Source: Streptomyces pactum | GTDB taxonomy: Bacteria; Actinomycetota; Actinomycetes; Streptomycetales; Streptomycetaceae | Assembly: GCF_016031615.1 (NCBI RefSeq) | Contig: NZ_JACYXC010000001.1 | Location: 62,001 to 126,000 of the forward strand | Direction of reading: 5' to 3' | Length of the DNA stretch: 64,000 nucleotides | Shown here: positions 32,599 to 42,700 of the stretch, in pieces | How positions within the stretch are numbered: position 1 is the stretch's first letter | Layout: each line of letters opens with the position of its first letter | Made by a program: the position numbers and the translations under genes | Notes under the pieces: generated by a model | Database searches by the model: none | What the model was told of the DNA's origin: nothing | Seen by the model: only the letters and a program-made list of their open reading frames with translations

Positions 32599-34320
32599 AT
32601 GATGGTCGAACGGAATGTCGAAGTACCGATGCGGGACGGTACGGTTCTTCGGGCTGATGTCTTCCGGCCCTTATCGGGCAACAGTTGCCCCGTCATGCTC
32701 CTCCGCCTGCCCTACGACAAGTCCATCCTCACCGAGCCGGGATTCCCGTCGGAAGTCGCATTCTTCGTACCGCGTGGATACATCTGCGTCGTTCAGGATG
32801 TTCGGGGCATGTACGCTTCCGAAGGCGTGTTCCGGCCTTTCCGTGACGAGGCACCGGACACCGTCGACACCATTGAATGGGCGGCCACCATCGAGGGATC
32901 CAACGGAAAAGTCGTGATGGCAGGTCAGTCCTATCTCGGCAGCGTCCAGGTGCAGGCCGCCGCCGAAAGGCCCGCCCCGCTGTGCGGCATCAGCCCGGTC
33001 TCGCCTCTGGTCGACTTCACCCACAACGGGTACCGGCGCGGCGGAGCTGTCGAGTCCGCCTTCTTCTTCGCATGGGCGACCAAGATGGCTCTTCAAGCGG
33101 CGCGTCGGGACGGTCGCGACGAAGAGGCCGCGGCGCTCGCCGCGCTCACCGAGGAACAGCCGGACCATCCGTTCCCGCCACTGTCCCGGTCGAACGCCAT
33201 GCACGCGCCCTTCGACGAGATCCTCAAGCGCTATGACGGAATCGCGCCCTGGGTGAGGGAAGGGCTGGAGGAAGCCGGAAGGCCCGATGGGGGGCAGTAC
33301 CTCTCGACGCGGCGACTCGTGCCGAAGATCGCCGTACCGTCGCTCTATGTGACCAGCTGGTACGACATGCTCCTCGGCGGCGTGCTCACGGCGTACTCGG
33401 TGGGCGTCGCCACCGGCGCCGCGCCGACGCACCTTGTCATCGGGCCGTGGGAACACGCGCATTACGGCGCACCGCAGTCCCTTGCGGGAGAGCTCGATTT
33501 CGGGCCGGCTGCCGAGTTCGAGCTGTGGCCGCTCGTGGAGCGGTTCTTCGCACCGCTGACGGGCATGGGGCACGGCGATCCCCTTCCAGGGGTGCTGTAC
33601 TTCACCATGGGCGTCAACGAGTGGCGGTCGGCCGAGGTGTGGCCGCCCGCATCGGCCACCGTCCGATTCTTCCTCCGCTCCATGGGCGGCGCCGTCACCG
33701 GCGGGCCGACCGGAACGCTCGGCACGGTCCCGCCGACGACGGGAGACGGAGCGGCGGACGAGTGGACACATGATCCGCGGCATCCCGTGCCGTCGACCGG
33801 TGGACAGACCTGGTCGATCCCGAGCGGTCCGCGGGATCAATCGGGACTGCTGGAGCGGAGCGACGTCCTCGCCTTCGACAGCGAGGCGTTGCCCTCCGCC
33901 GTGGAGGTCACCGGCGCGGTGCACGCGGACGTCTGGTTGGAGACGGACGCCGCCAGTGCGGATGTCGTGGCCGCTCTGGTCGATGTTCATCCGGACGGTC
34001 GGCGTTATACGGTCACACAAGGAATTCTGCGGCTCGGCACCGAGTCGGAGCCTCTTCACGACCGGGGGTCGGTGCGTTTCCTCGTCGACCTGTGGGCGAC
34101 CAGTCACGTCTTCTTGGAAGGCCACCGGATTTCCGTCCACCTCGCGGCGTCCGACTTCCCGCACTGGGACGTCAACCCGTCCGACGGCAAGCCGTGGGGG
34201 ACGAGCTCCGAGCCGAAGGCCTGCCGTCACCGCCTGGTGCATGACGCCGCACGGCCGTCGATGGTTGTCCTTCCGGTCGTCGGTGAACTTCCGGTGATCT
34301 TCGAGGGCAGCGGGCGCTGA
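32599..34320 (+). CDS. CocE/NonD-family alpha/beta hydrolase (X-Pro dipeptidyl-peptidase-like)
   Basis: The product is 573 aa from ATG 32599 (or 32602) after GGAAAGG. VEVPMRDGTVLRADVFRP opens the S15/CocE fold. GYICVVQDVRGMYASEGVFR and KVVMAGQSYLGSVQVQAAAE carry the nucleophile Ser (G-x-S-x-x-G). SLYVTSWYDMLLGGVLTAYS and HLVIGPWEHAHYG hold the Asp and His regions. The C-terminal jelly-roll domain (AVEVTGAVHADVWLETDAAS, FLEGHRISVHLAASDFPHWD) is complete. Such enzymes cleave esters, beta-lactams, glutaryl-cephalosporins or Xaa-Pro peptides. No signal peptide is seen. Codon 25 (32671-32673) is TTA, so bldA control is expected. Position after the PatG-like cluster may be coincidental. Confidence 0.92.
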   Translation: MMVERNVEVPMRDGTVLRADVFRPLSGNSCPVMLLRLPYDKSILTEPGFPSEVAFFVPRGYICVVQDVRGMYASEGVFRPFRDEAPDTVDTIEWAATIEGSNGKVVMAGQSYLGSVQVQAAAERPAPLCGISPVSPLVDFTHNGYRRGGAVESAFFFAWATKMALQAARRDGRDEEAAALAALTEEQPDHPFPPLSRSNAMHAPFDEILKRYDGIAPWVREGLEEAGRPDGGQYLSTRRLVPKIAVPSLYVTSWYDMLLGGVLTAYSVGVATGAAPTHLVIGPWEHAHYGAPQSLAGELDFGPAAEFELWPLVERFFAPLTGMGHGDPLPGVLYFTMGVNEWRSAEVWPPASATVRFFLRSMGGAVTGGPTGTLGTVPPTTGDGAADEWTHDPRHPVPSTGGQTWSIPSGPRDQSGLLERSDVLAFDSEALPSAVEVTGAVHADVWLETDAASADVVAALVDVHPDGRRYTVTQGILRLGTESEPLHDRGSVRFLVDLWATSHVFLEGHRISVHLAASDFPHWDVNPSDGKPWGTSSEPKACRHRLVHDAARPSMVVLPVVGELPVIFEGSGR

Positions 34321-34602
34321 CGCCTTGCCGGCGGTCGACCGCACCGGGGTCGACCGCCCACAAGGGGTCCGACGAGGCGCCGGGTGGGCATCACGGCCCG
34401 CGAACCGCTCCTGCGGCACTCGCTGCAGGGACGCAGCCCCCGGCGTCTCGCCGTGCGGGACGGACGCTGCCGGCGGTCGAGGATCACATCGGCCGGTGAC
34501 AGCCGGCTTCTCCCCCGCCCCCGGCACCGGCGCCGCCGGCCGGCCGTGCGTGCCTGCCGGATGACGCAAGCCGACGCCGGCGCGCCCGGCCGCTGCCGTG
34601 GA

Positions 34603-35418
34603 TCAGGTATTCCGCTTGATGGTCTTCCGGATCCACTCCGCGTAGGCGGGCACGTTGCTGTAGAGGCCGGGCCCCTCCGAGCAGGCGACCCCTGGCGCAC
34701 CGGGACCGGATGTGGTTCCGACGAGTTCCCACCGCCCGTGCCGGCCCTTCCGGATCTGCGGTCCGCCGGAGTCCCCGAAGCAGGCCATGGCACCGGGCAC
34801 GCGGCTGATCGTGCACAACCGGGTACGGTCCGCGTATCCGGGGGCGCACTCGGCAACGGCGCCCCTGCGCGTGTCGAGTTCCTGCATCCGCTCCGCGAAG
34901 CGCAGCTCGGTGTCGACGGTGGTGCCGAATCCCAGGATCCGGGTGGGGGTACCCGGCCGCCCGGCCTGCCCCGCGATGCGGATGGGTTCCTCGGCGACCG
35001 GGCGGTCGAGGCGGACGAGCGCGATGTCGTCCTTGTTGGCAGCCCTGCCCTCGCCGTTCACGTAGCCGGGATGGACGACGGTCCGCTCGATGGCGCGGAC
35101 GGTGCCGCCGGTCTTCCGGTGGTCGCTCCCGATCCGGACGGTACCGTCCAGTTCGAGGCCGTCACCCCGCACGCAGTGGGCCGCCGTCAGCACCCACTGC
35201 GGATCGATCAGCGTCGCGCCGCAGTTACCGTCGTACACCCCCTGGTCCGGAGCCGACTCCGGGATCGTCGCCATGAACGCGTAGCGCTCGGTGGAGTCGG
35301 TCCCGTTGACGATCGCTCGGGCGCTGCCGGTCATCAGGGTGGCGCACGCCGCCATGGCGAAAGCGCCTACGGCGGTGATGCCGGCCGCGCGGCGGCGCCG
35401 CGACTTCGAACTGAGCAC
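34603..35418 (-). CDS. secreted trypsin-like (S1) serine protease
   Basis: The product is 271 aa. It starts at GTG 35416-35418 behind AAGGAA and has an Arg-rich signal peptide (SSKSRRRRAAGITAVGAFAM, cut near GSARA). The mature N terminus is probably IVNGTDSTERYAF, an S1 activation-type IVNG. The catalytic triad is visible: WVLTAAHCVRGDG (His), NKDDIALVRLDRP (Asp) and MACFGDSGGPQI (Ser). Cys pairs fit S1 disulfides. It acts outside the cell on proteins, and the specificity pocket cannot be read with certainty. It is transcribed alone. Confidence 0.93.
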   Translation of the reverse strand: MLSSKSRRRRAAGITAVGAFAMAACATLMTGSARAIVNGTDSTERYAFMATIPESAPDQGVYDGNCGATLIDPQWVLTAAHCVRGDGLELDGTVRIGSDHRKTGGTVRAIERTVVHPGYVNGEGRAANKDDIALVRLDRPVAEEPIRIAGQAGRPGTPTRILGFGTTVDTELRFAERMQELDTRRGAVAECAPGYADRTRLCTISRVPGAMACFGDSGGPQIRKGRHGRWELVGTTSGPGAPGVACSEGPGLYSNVPAYAEWIRKTIKRNT

Positions 35419-35973
35419 AGTGCGTTCCTTACCTCGGAGAACCGAACGTGTTCAGCCTGCTCGTTCGGGGTCCGCCGGGCCATACGGGCAGCAGGTCGGA
35501 GCGTGGTCCGGACAGCGGGCCCGGGCACGGTGGGGGTAACCCCACCTCGTGCCCCATGTGGCCGCCGTCCGGGGGGGACCCGCCCACGGACCGGCCGGGG
35601 CCTCGGCCCTGTCTCCGGAACGGCACCGACTCGGTGCCCTCCGGACACGGAGCCGGACACCGGCGGGCGGCGGCGGGCCCGGGACCGGGTACCGCTGCCG
35701 GGCCTTGGGCTGCTGACCAGGTCGCCGACGGACACGGAGGGCGGCAGCCTGCTCCGCCGACCGCTTGTCGGGCTCGCCGACCATGGTGGCCGGTGCAAGG
35801 CGTGCGACAGGTGCGGGTGCCCCCGTTGCCGCCACCGGAGCCGCTCGGACGGTCGGCGCCGGGTCCCGTCCCGGTGCGGAGGTTCGGCGGCGTCGGCCGC
35901 CGGGGTCGCGCGTGCGCGGGACGGGCTCTCGTCGGCGCGACGAGCGCACGTACGGGTGTGCGACGATCACGAC
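35419..35973. other. intergenic region between the S1 protease and an orphan gene
   Basis: Holds the protease promoter and presumably that of the divergent orphan gene. Open frames across it are Pro/Gly/Arg-rich without family resemblance. No gene supported. Confidence 0.4.
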
Positions 35974-37446
35974 GTGGCCACAGCTCACCCTCCGCCGTCC
36001 GGTGCCTCCCCTTCCCCCATGGGCCCCGCATCGGCCATGTCCGTGCTGGCAGCACTGCTGGACCGCTCATTGACACAGATGGCGGAAGCCTCGACGGACG
36101 TCCGCCGGTTCGACCGTGAGGCGATTCGTGCGGCCTCGGATGTGTGGGACAACAGCCTCTTTCCCCTGTTCTGGGCCGCAAGCGCGTCCGGCATCGGCGA
36201 ACGCGAGCGACGAGCGACGACCGTGCTGGAGTGGATGGCTGATTTCGGCGAGCATCGGCGCCGCTGGATGACCGAGCAGGCAGCGATCGCCGGCCACGAC
36301 CTCGACTCGCTGCTGCCGCCGGCCGGCCCGTACACACCCGGCCGTGACTACCGCGGCCACGTCATGACCCCGCAATGCCGGCTCACGCGCCGGAACGTGG
36401 ACGACCTGGTCCCCGACTACGATCTGGCGACGGCCTCTCTGCGCCACCTCGTGGTGGAGCGTGCCGGTACCCGCCTGACGGCCTACCTCCAGTTGGTGGT
36501 CGACCGCATGTTCGCCGTCGAGGAAGGACCGCCCGCGCCACCTGCCCTGCTGAACGTATGGCTGGAGGATGTCACCGACGCCGTCCTGGACCTGCCCGGC
36601 ACGCCGGGAGTGATGCTTGACGTCGGAGCGCGGGAGATCGGGGTTCTACTGGGCCGGGGCGGCCGGCTCCGTGCCGCCGGTGGTGAGTACCGCATGGACG
36701 ACCGGTCATGGCACCTGTCAGCCGCCGGCCGGCGCGCGGACGCGGCCACCCCGCCGCCCACCGGCCGGCCGGACCGTCCGCGTCAGCCTCCCGGCGGCGA
36801 GCTGGGCGCCGACGCGCGCGCTGCCGCCCTCCTCCTGCGCTACATCATGTGGGAGCTGCGCTCGGTGCGTTACGCCGCCCGCGCGGATCATGTTCCTGTG
36901 CTCAGGCTGTGCCAGGCCTTCTCCGGAGCGGGTGCAGCGATCCTGGCCGCCGGGTCACAGCGCGGTGCCCGCCGCCGTGAGACGGCCTTCCGCGACCTGA
37001 TCCGGGCCTGGGCAGGTCGGGCGGGCCCGGACCTCGCCCGCTGGTTCGCCGCTGTTCTCGGGGAACACGCCGGCCGTCCGGACATCATCGAGATGCCCCC
37101 GGCCCCGCAACGGACGCCCCCCTCCCGCGCCGACAGCGCACCCGGTTCCGGTACGCCCTCGCAGGCGGCTCTCGTCATGGCGGCCTGGACGGCGGCCCAC
37201 ACCGACAACCGGACCGAGCACCCGGCCACCGCACAGCTGCAACTCGCCCTGCCGCCCCGCACCCCCGGGAACGACTCGGCGCCCTGGCGACTGCGTACCG
37301 TCGGCTGTACCGGACCGGATGCCTTCCGCCTGCGCACCGCCGCGTTCCGGGGCCCCGGGCCGCTGGTCCAGGTGGGAGCGCCCACCACCGCCCGCAGCCT
37401 CGGCCTGCATCAGGGGGCTCTGTACGTCGCGGCCGGCGCCGGCTGA
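35974..37446 (+). CDS. uncharacterised 490-aa protein
   Basis: I do not recognise the family. The codon bias is that of a real gene throughout. The first ~25 residues are Pro/Ser-rich. A mainly helical region follows (AALLDRSLTQMAEASTDVRR, RERRATTVLEWMADFGEHRR, RHLVVERAGTRLTAYLQLVV). Residues about 250-285 are a Pro-rich linker, then another helical block (AALLLRYIMWELRSVRYAAR, FRDLIRAWAGRAGPDLARWF). The C-terminal ~100 residues look like a beta-rich domain (ATAQLQLALPPRTPGNDSAP, DAFRLRTAAFRGPGPLVQVG). No signal peptide, membrane helix or catalytic motif is obvious. The start is uncertain: GTG 35974 is used, and ATG 36019 is possible. Confidence 0.7.
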   Translation: MATAHPPPSGASPSPMGPASAMSVLAALLDRSLTQMAEASTDVRRFDREAIRAASDVWDNSLFPLFWAASASGIGERERRATTVLEWMADFGEHRRRWMTEQAAIAGHDLDSLLPPAGPYTPGRDYRGHVMTPQCRLTRRNVDDLVPDYDLATASLRHLVVERAGTRLTAYLQLVVDRMFAVEEGPPAPPALLNVWLEDVTDAVLDLPGTPGVMLDVGAREIGVLLGRGGRLRAAGGEYRMDDRSWHLSAAGRRADAATPPPTGRPDRPRQPPGGELGADARAAALLLRYIMWELRSVRYAARADHVPVLRLCQAFSGAGAAILAAGSQRGARRRETAFRDLIRAWAGRAGPDLARWFAAVLGEHAGRPDIIEMPPAPQRTPPSRADSAPGSGTPSQAALVMAAWTAAHTDNRTEHPATAQLQLALPPRTPGNDSAPWRLRTVGCTGPDAFRLRTAAFRGPGPLVQVGAPTTARSLGLHQGALYVAAGAG

Positions 37447-37574
37447 AGCCCGGCGGCCCGGCACGGCGGGGCCGGATCGCTCCGGCCACGGTCGCCCGTC
37501 GGCGGCGGCCCGACCGCCCCGGGGGCGGTCCGCGCCGTCGTGGTCGAGGACCCCTACCGTCGTGGTCGGGGCAC

Positions 37575-38447
37575 CTACCCGCGTGCCAGCCCGTGGCGGT
37601 CGGCCCAGGCGTGAATCGACGCGGCCAGCTCCTCGGGACGGTCCTCCGGGGAGTGGTGCCCGGCCGGGCCGTGGCGGGAGACCTCCAGGCCCGCGATGTT
37701 CTCCTCGCACCAGGCCACGGCGCCCCGGTCGGTCATCGCGCCCGGACCCGGCTCGAACGCGACGAGCAGTTTGGGGACGTCGGGACTGGCGGCCAGCCAC
37801 GCGTCGTAGCGCTCGACGCGGGTCACGACGTCAGCGGGCTCGCCGTCGAGCGGCATCATGCGCGTCCACGCCAGCACCGGGCGGCGGCTCCGCGGGGTCG
37901 GGAAGGGGCGGCGGTAGATCTCCAGGTCGGCGGGGTCGAGCGGGGTGGCGAGCGTGTCCGGCAGCCCCTCGATGAACAGCGACTTCTCCAGGATCATCTC
38001 CTCGCCCACTCCCGGGGTGCGCAGGAGGGTGAACAACTCCCGCCCCGCCGCGGGGAACTCGTCGCCGACCAGCGGCTTGACGATCGTCTCGGTGAAGGCG
38101 ATACCGCGGACGCGGTCCGGGAGACGGGCGGCTCGGTCGAAGGCGAGCGCGCCACCCCAGTCGTGGCCGACGAGGACGGCCTCGGCAAGGCCCAGGGCGT
38201 CGAACCAGGCGTCGAGGTAGCGGGCGTGGTCGTCGAAGGAGTAGGCGATGTCGGGCTTGCCGGAGGCGCCCATGCCGATGAGGTCGGGGGCCAGCAGACG
38301 ACGGCCGGGGGCGGCGACCCCCGGCAGGACGTTCCGCCACAGGTGGGAGGAGGTGGGGTTGCCATGGAGGAAGACGAACGGCAGCCCGTCGGGGTCACCG
38401 GACTCGCGGTAACAGAGGGTGGAGTCGAGGACGGGAAGAGTGGGCAT
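37575..38447 (-). CDS. haloalkane dehalogenase-like alpha/beta hydrolase
   Basis: The product is 290 aa. The sequence follows DhaA/LinB-type haloalkane dehalogenases. LHGNPTSSHLWRNVLPG carries the halide-binding Asn30. LLAPDLIGMGASGKPDIAYS follows. VLVGHDWGGALAFDRAARLP carries nucleophile Asp96 and halide-binding Trp97. VRGIAFTETIVKPL carries the acid Glu120, and GPAGHHSPEDRPEELAASIH the base His264/265. All five functional residues are in place, so hydrolytic dehalogenation is credible, though relatives are often annotated only as hydrolases. The ATG start at 38447 diverges from a (frameshifted) TetR gene 81 bp away, probably its regulator. Possibly named dhaA-like. Confidence 0.88.
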   Translation of the reverse strand: MPTLPVLDSTLCYRESGDPDGLPFVFLHGNPTSSHLWRNVLPGVAAPGRRLLAPDLIGMGASGKPDIAYSFDDHARYLDAWFDALGLAEAVLVGHDWGGALAFDRAARLPDRVRGIAFTETIVKPLVGDEFPAAGRELFTLLRTPGVGEEMILEKSLFIEGLPDTLATPLDPADLEIYRRPFPTPRSRRPVLAWTRMMPLDGEPADVVTRVERYDAWLAASPDVPKLLVAFEPGPGAMTDRGAVAWCEENIAGLEVSRHGPAGHHSPEDRPEELAASIHAWADRHGLARG

Positions 38448-38528
38448 CGTGGTGTCGCTCTCCTGCGTGCGGAGGGTTCTTCGGAACGCACTTGACTGTG
38501 CCGGTCACCGAACGCAGGCTCAACGCTG

Positions 38529-39165
38529 ATGAATAACGCCGCCCCTGCTCCCGCCCGCACCCGAGGCCGCCCCCGCGGCAACCCGCCGACCCGCGGGTCG
38601 ATCGCCTCGGCGGCCCGTGCGCTGTTCCTGGAGCGCGGATACCGGGGCACCACCGTGCGCGCGGTGGCCGCGGCCGCCGGCGTGGACCCGGCGCTGATCG
38701 CCTACCACTTCGGCTCGAAGAAGGGCCTGTTCGCGGACGTCATGCAGTTCCAGTGCGCCAACGCGCTGGCGGTGGAGACCGTCCTCGGCGGCGACCCGGC
38801 CACCCTCCCCGAGCGCCTGATCGACGCGGTGACGAGCCTGTGGGAGGACTCCGACTTCCGGCAGCTCACCGCCCAGGGCGACGAGGCCGCCGAGGTGATC
38901 CGCGAGTACCTGGAACGCGAGCTGCTGGCCCGGCTCGTGGAATTTCTCGGCGGCCGGGACGCGACCGCCCGCGCCACGGCCGTGGTGACGGTCCTCGGCG
39001 GTCTCGTCTACACCGCTACCTCAACCCCCTGCCCACCCCGCCGCCCTCACCCCGTCCGAGGCCCGGCGCGTGCTCACCCCGGCGCTACGCGCGGCGCTGG
39101 CCCGTGGGCCACGCACCGCGGCAGCCCCCGGAGCGGGCCGTCGTGGGTCACCGGCCGCCGGCTGA
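38529..39165 (+). pseudogene. TetR-family regulator with two frameshifts near its C terminus
   Basis: From ATG 38529 the N-terminal part is intact: RGSIASAARALFLERGYRGT, TVRAVAAAAGVDPALIAYHF and GSKKGLFADVMQFQCANALA, then the ligand domain to AVVTVLGGLVYT. At about 39016 a base seems missing (TACACCGCTACC where TACACCCGC is expected). The next frame gives RYLNPLPTP. A second shift follows, and the third frame gives AALTPSEARRVLTPALRAAL and ends at TGA 39163-39165, a typical TetR tail. The undisturbed first 160 codons make very recent inactivation or sequence errors likely. Probable regulator of the divergent dehalogenase. Confidence 0.8.
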
Positions 39166-39743
39166 GGCACCGGGCAGGACGACCACCGCCCGGGCGGGGT
39201 CCGGTACCCCCGTCCTCCCGTGCGCGTACCCGGGTGGACCACATGCGTGAGGACGGTGCCGGGCCGAGCGGGTCGACCGCCCTCCTCGGCCGCGGGATCG
39301 CCCGCGGCTGCGGGTGCCCGCCACCCGCGGCCTTCACACGGTCCGAGCCGCCCTCGCGCGATGCCTCCCGCAGCGGCCTGGTGGCGAAGGTAGTCAACAG
39401 CCCGTGGCAGGCGGTCCTTTCGGGGGCGACCGGCCCCCTCCGCGTGGTGAGGTCGCGCGCTCGTAGCCGTCCGGGCGGCTGCCCCCTGTCCCGGCGGCCG
39501 CGGGACGCGAGGCGGGTGGCTCCGAAGCTTCCCCGGGCACGGAGGCGAACCGGCCGCGCGGATGCCGCTCGCCGACCCGGCGGCACCGGTCCCGGGCCGG
39601 ACGCCGGGGGTTCGGGGTCGGGCCGTGGCGGGCGGGCTGCCGCGGGGAGCGCTGGCACTGAGGGCCGCCGTCAGGCCCTCGGTGGGACGGAGGGAGCGCT
39701 GGTGCCCAGGGGCTTGTCAGTGGCCGTGTCTAGCATGGCTGCC
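39166..39743. other. gap without a supported gene
   Basis: The plus-strand frame stays open through this gap only because stop codons are rare at this GC. Its translation is low-complexity. A TAGCAT hexamer at 39732-39737 may be part of the promoter of the next gene. Confidence 0.4.
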
Positions 39744-42700
39744 ATGACGAACACGCAGGTGGGGGCGGCCGAGCGGCTGCTGCGCGAGATCGCCGGGGCC
39801 GGTCGGGCGGCGAAGGACACGGGTCCGTGGCGGGGTGCGGCGCGGTCCGTGGTGGAGCGGACGCGGCCGGCGCGTTCGGTGGCTGCCGAGGTCGCCGCCG
39901 CCGGTGGACCCGACGACGACGCGGCCGCCCACCTCCGGCAGATGGTGGAGCGCCACCTCGGTGCGGACGGGGCGCGCTGGCGGTGGCTGCACGACGCGCT
40001 GGCCGGGTACCGCGGCAGCCTGCCCGAGCTGCTGGCCGCACCGCAGGCGCCGACGGAGTCCGACGACGCGCTCCGGCCTCCGGCGCCCCGGAGCGTCCAC
40101 CGCACACTCGGCCTGCTCCTGGAACACGCGCGGCCGCGGCACGCCGCGGAGGCCTTCGTCGCCCTGCCCGAACGGGTGGCGACGGAGCTGCTGACCGGCG
40201 GGGCCCACCCGGCGCCCACCCTCGTCGCCGCCGTCGTCGAGCACGGCGACGCGCGCCTCCGGGCGGCCCTGGCCCGCCATCCCCGCCTCGACACCCGGGT
40301 TCTGGCCCGGCTGGTCGCGGTCGGCGACGCCCGGGTCGCCGCGGCCGTCTACCGCAACCCGCGCACCACGCAGTCCCTGCGCCGCACCATCGCGGACCGG
40401 ATCGACACCGTTCCGCTCGACGAGGCGCTGCGCGCCGAGCTGACGGCGCCGGACAGCGAGGCGCCCCGCACCTGGCTGGCTCCGCTGCTCGGCTCGGGCG
40501 ACCCGCAGCTCGTGGTGGCGGCGCTGCGGTCGGGCGTGCGCCAGGTGGCCCAGCAGTACGCCCTGCTGCGGATCTGGGAGCGCACCGGCCCGGACGCCGT
40601 ACGCGCCGTGCTCGACGACCCCGCCGCGACCTTCTGGCTCGGCCGGGCGGTCGCGGAGGCGGTCGGCCAGGCTCTGGCCGCACCGGACGGCGACGGGCCG
40701 GGCCTGCTGCGCGCGCGGTGCGAGCCGTACGAGGATCCGGCCCGGCTTCCCGCGCTGCTCGCCACCACCCGGGGCACCAGCACCCTGCGCGACCTGCTGT
40801 CCGAGCCGTACGCCCACGACCTCGACGCCCTCGCCGAGGCGCACGCCGCGACTCCGTTCATGCCCAAGGCCTGCGAGGAGCTGGCCCGCCACGAGGCGGC
40901 CGACGACGCACAGCGCGAGGCGTTCCGGCTGAGCGCCCTCAACGAGCCGTGGCGGGCCGCGGGCCGTCGTGCGGGGAACAGCACCCCGCCCGCGCGGCGC
41001 CTGGCCGAGGAGGAACTCGACGGCAGCGCCGCCGTCTGGGCGGAGGGCATGGTGGCGGCGGGGTACCTCGATCCGGTCGAGCTGATCGGTACCGCACGCC
41101 CTGCCGCCGCTGCCCTGGCCGCGCTCGCCCGCCTCGCCGAGCGGGACCTGCTGGGCACGGCGGCGGCAGAGTTGCGGGGTCTGACGGAGAGGCATCTGGG
41201 GGAGCGGAGGCGGGCTTGGGCCGCGCTCGACGCCCTGCTGCCCCAGCACAAGGGAACCGTCGCGGAGCTGATCGCCACGGCGGGGAAGGCGGACCCGACC
41301 GCCGCACCCGAACCACCGGCGGAGCCCGGAAGCCCGGCCCGGGCCGAACCGGCGGCCGGCGGCCCCGCCGAGCACCCATCGGTGGCCGAGCCCGTACCAC
41401 CGGCGGTGCAGAACCCGTCCCGGCGGCCCCCGCACCGGCATGAGCGCGTGCACGCCCTCGCCGCACTCGACCTGCTGTACACCCTCGCCCCGGACGGTGC
41501 TCCCCCGCCAGGGGATCCCGAGGTGCTGCGCGCCCTGGCCGATCACGAGCAGGCGACCGCGCCCGGCCTCACCACCCCCGGCTGGTTCGCCCGCGCCTGC
41601 GCCGCCCACGCCATCCCCGCCTCCCGGGACGGCGCCGGGTACGAGGCGCCCGGCCTCGACCAGGTGCGTGCGGCACTCCCCGAGACCTACGGTTCCGGCG
41701 CGCAGCACACCGAGCGCGCCTACGTGCAGGGCGTCCTGCCCGCCGAGGAGTTGCTCTCCCTGCTGCCCGCCCGGCGCCTGCTCCTGCTGCCCCACGACTG
41801 GCGGCGGCTCGCGTTCGCCGGGGCGTGGCGGGCCGCGCTCGCCCGTCGGCTGCGCGCCGAACTCGGCGCCGACGCCGACGCCTGGCTCCGCCTTGCCGCG
41901 ACCGTGACGGCCTCCGAAGCCGCCTCGGAGTGGCTGACCTGGGCTCAGTTGCTGGAGCGCACGCGATCCGGTGCGAGCCCCGCGGCCCGCCCGGGGACCT
42001 CCATCGGCAGGCCCCGGCCGGCCACGCCCGACGAGGCCATCGAGCTGCTGGAGCACGGCAACCATCTGTGGGGCTGGCCGGAAGGCACCCTGCTCTGCCT
42101 CGCCGACCCCGAGGTGATCGCCGCCGTACTGCCCCGGCTCGGCCCCGACGGACCCTGGCTGCTCGCCGCGTACCTGCTGCGCCACGACCGCACACCGCAA
42201 GCCGCCCTCGACCGGCTGCTCGCGGACCGCGACCGCGACGCGCTGCGCGTCCTCGCCGCCCAGTCACGCTGGATGGAGCGCAGCGGCGCGGTGGAGCGCC
42301 TCGTCGAGCTCGACGACCCCGAGGTGGACCTCACCCTGCTGCGGCACTGGAACCCCCGGTCGGTCACCCACCGGATCGTGGCCCGGTCGCGGCCCGGCAC
42401 GGGCCGGCCGTCCCTGGGCGCCCGGGTGCTCGCCGACTGGCGCGCCGGGCATGCCGAGCGGCCGGCCGGCGGTCTGACGTGGCTGTGCTCCGCCGAGCCG
42501 GACCTCGTCGAGGAGTTGCTCGTGCGGGAGGGCTCACGGCTCGGCCTCGGGCACCAGCTCCTGGGCTGCCTGCGGCTGCTCCGGCACGGCGGCGCCGACC
42601 GCCTGGCGCGGCTCGCGGGGCGCGACGTGCTCGGGCGCTCCGCCACCACCGTGTGCGCGAAGGCCCTGGCGTCCGCCGACCCGGCCGCCGTCCTCCGTGC

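Noticed and set aside
34603..35418. Trypsin-like protease as part of the peptide cluster
   Set aside because: It is on the opposite strand with a signal peptide, 2.3 kb away behind an unrelated hydrolase gene.
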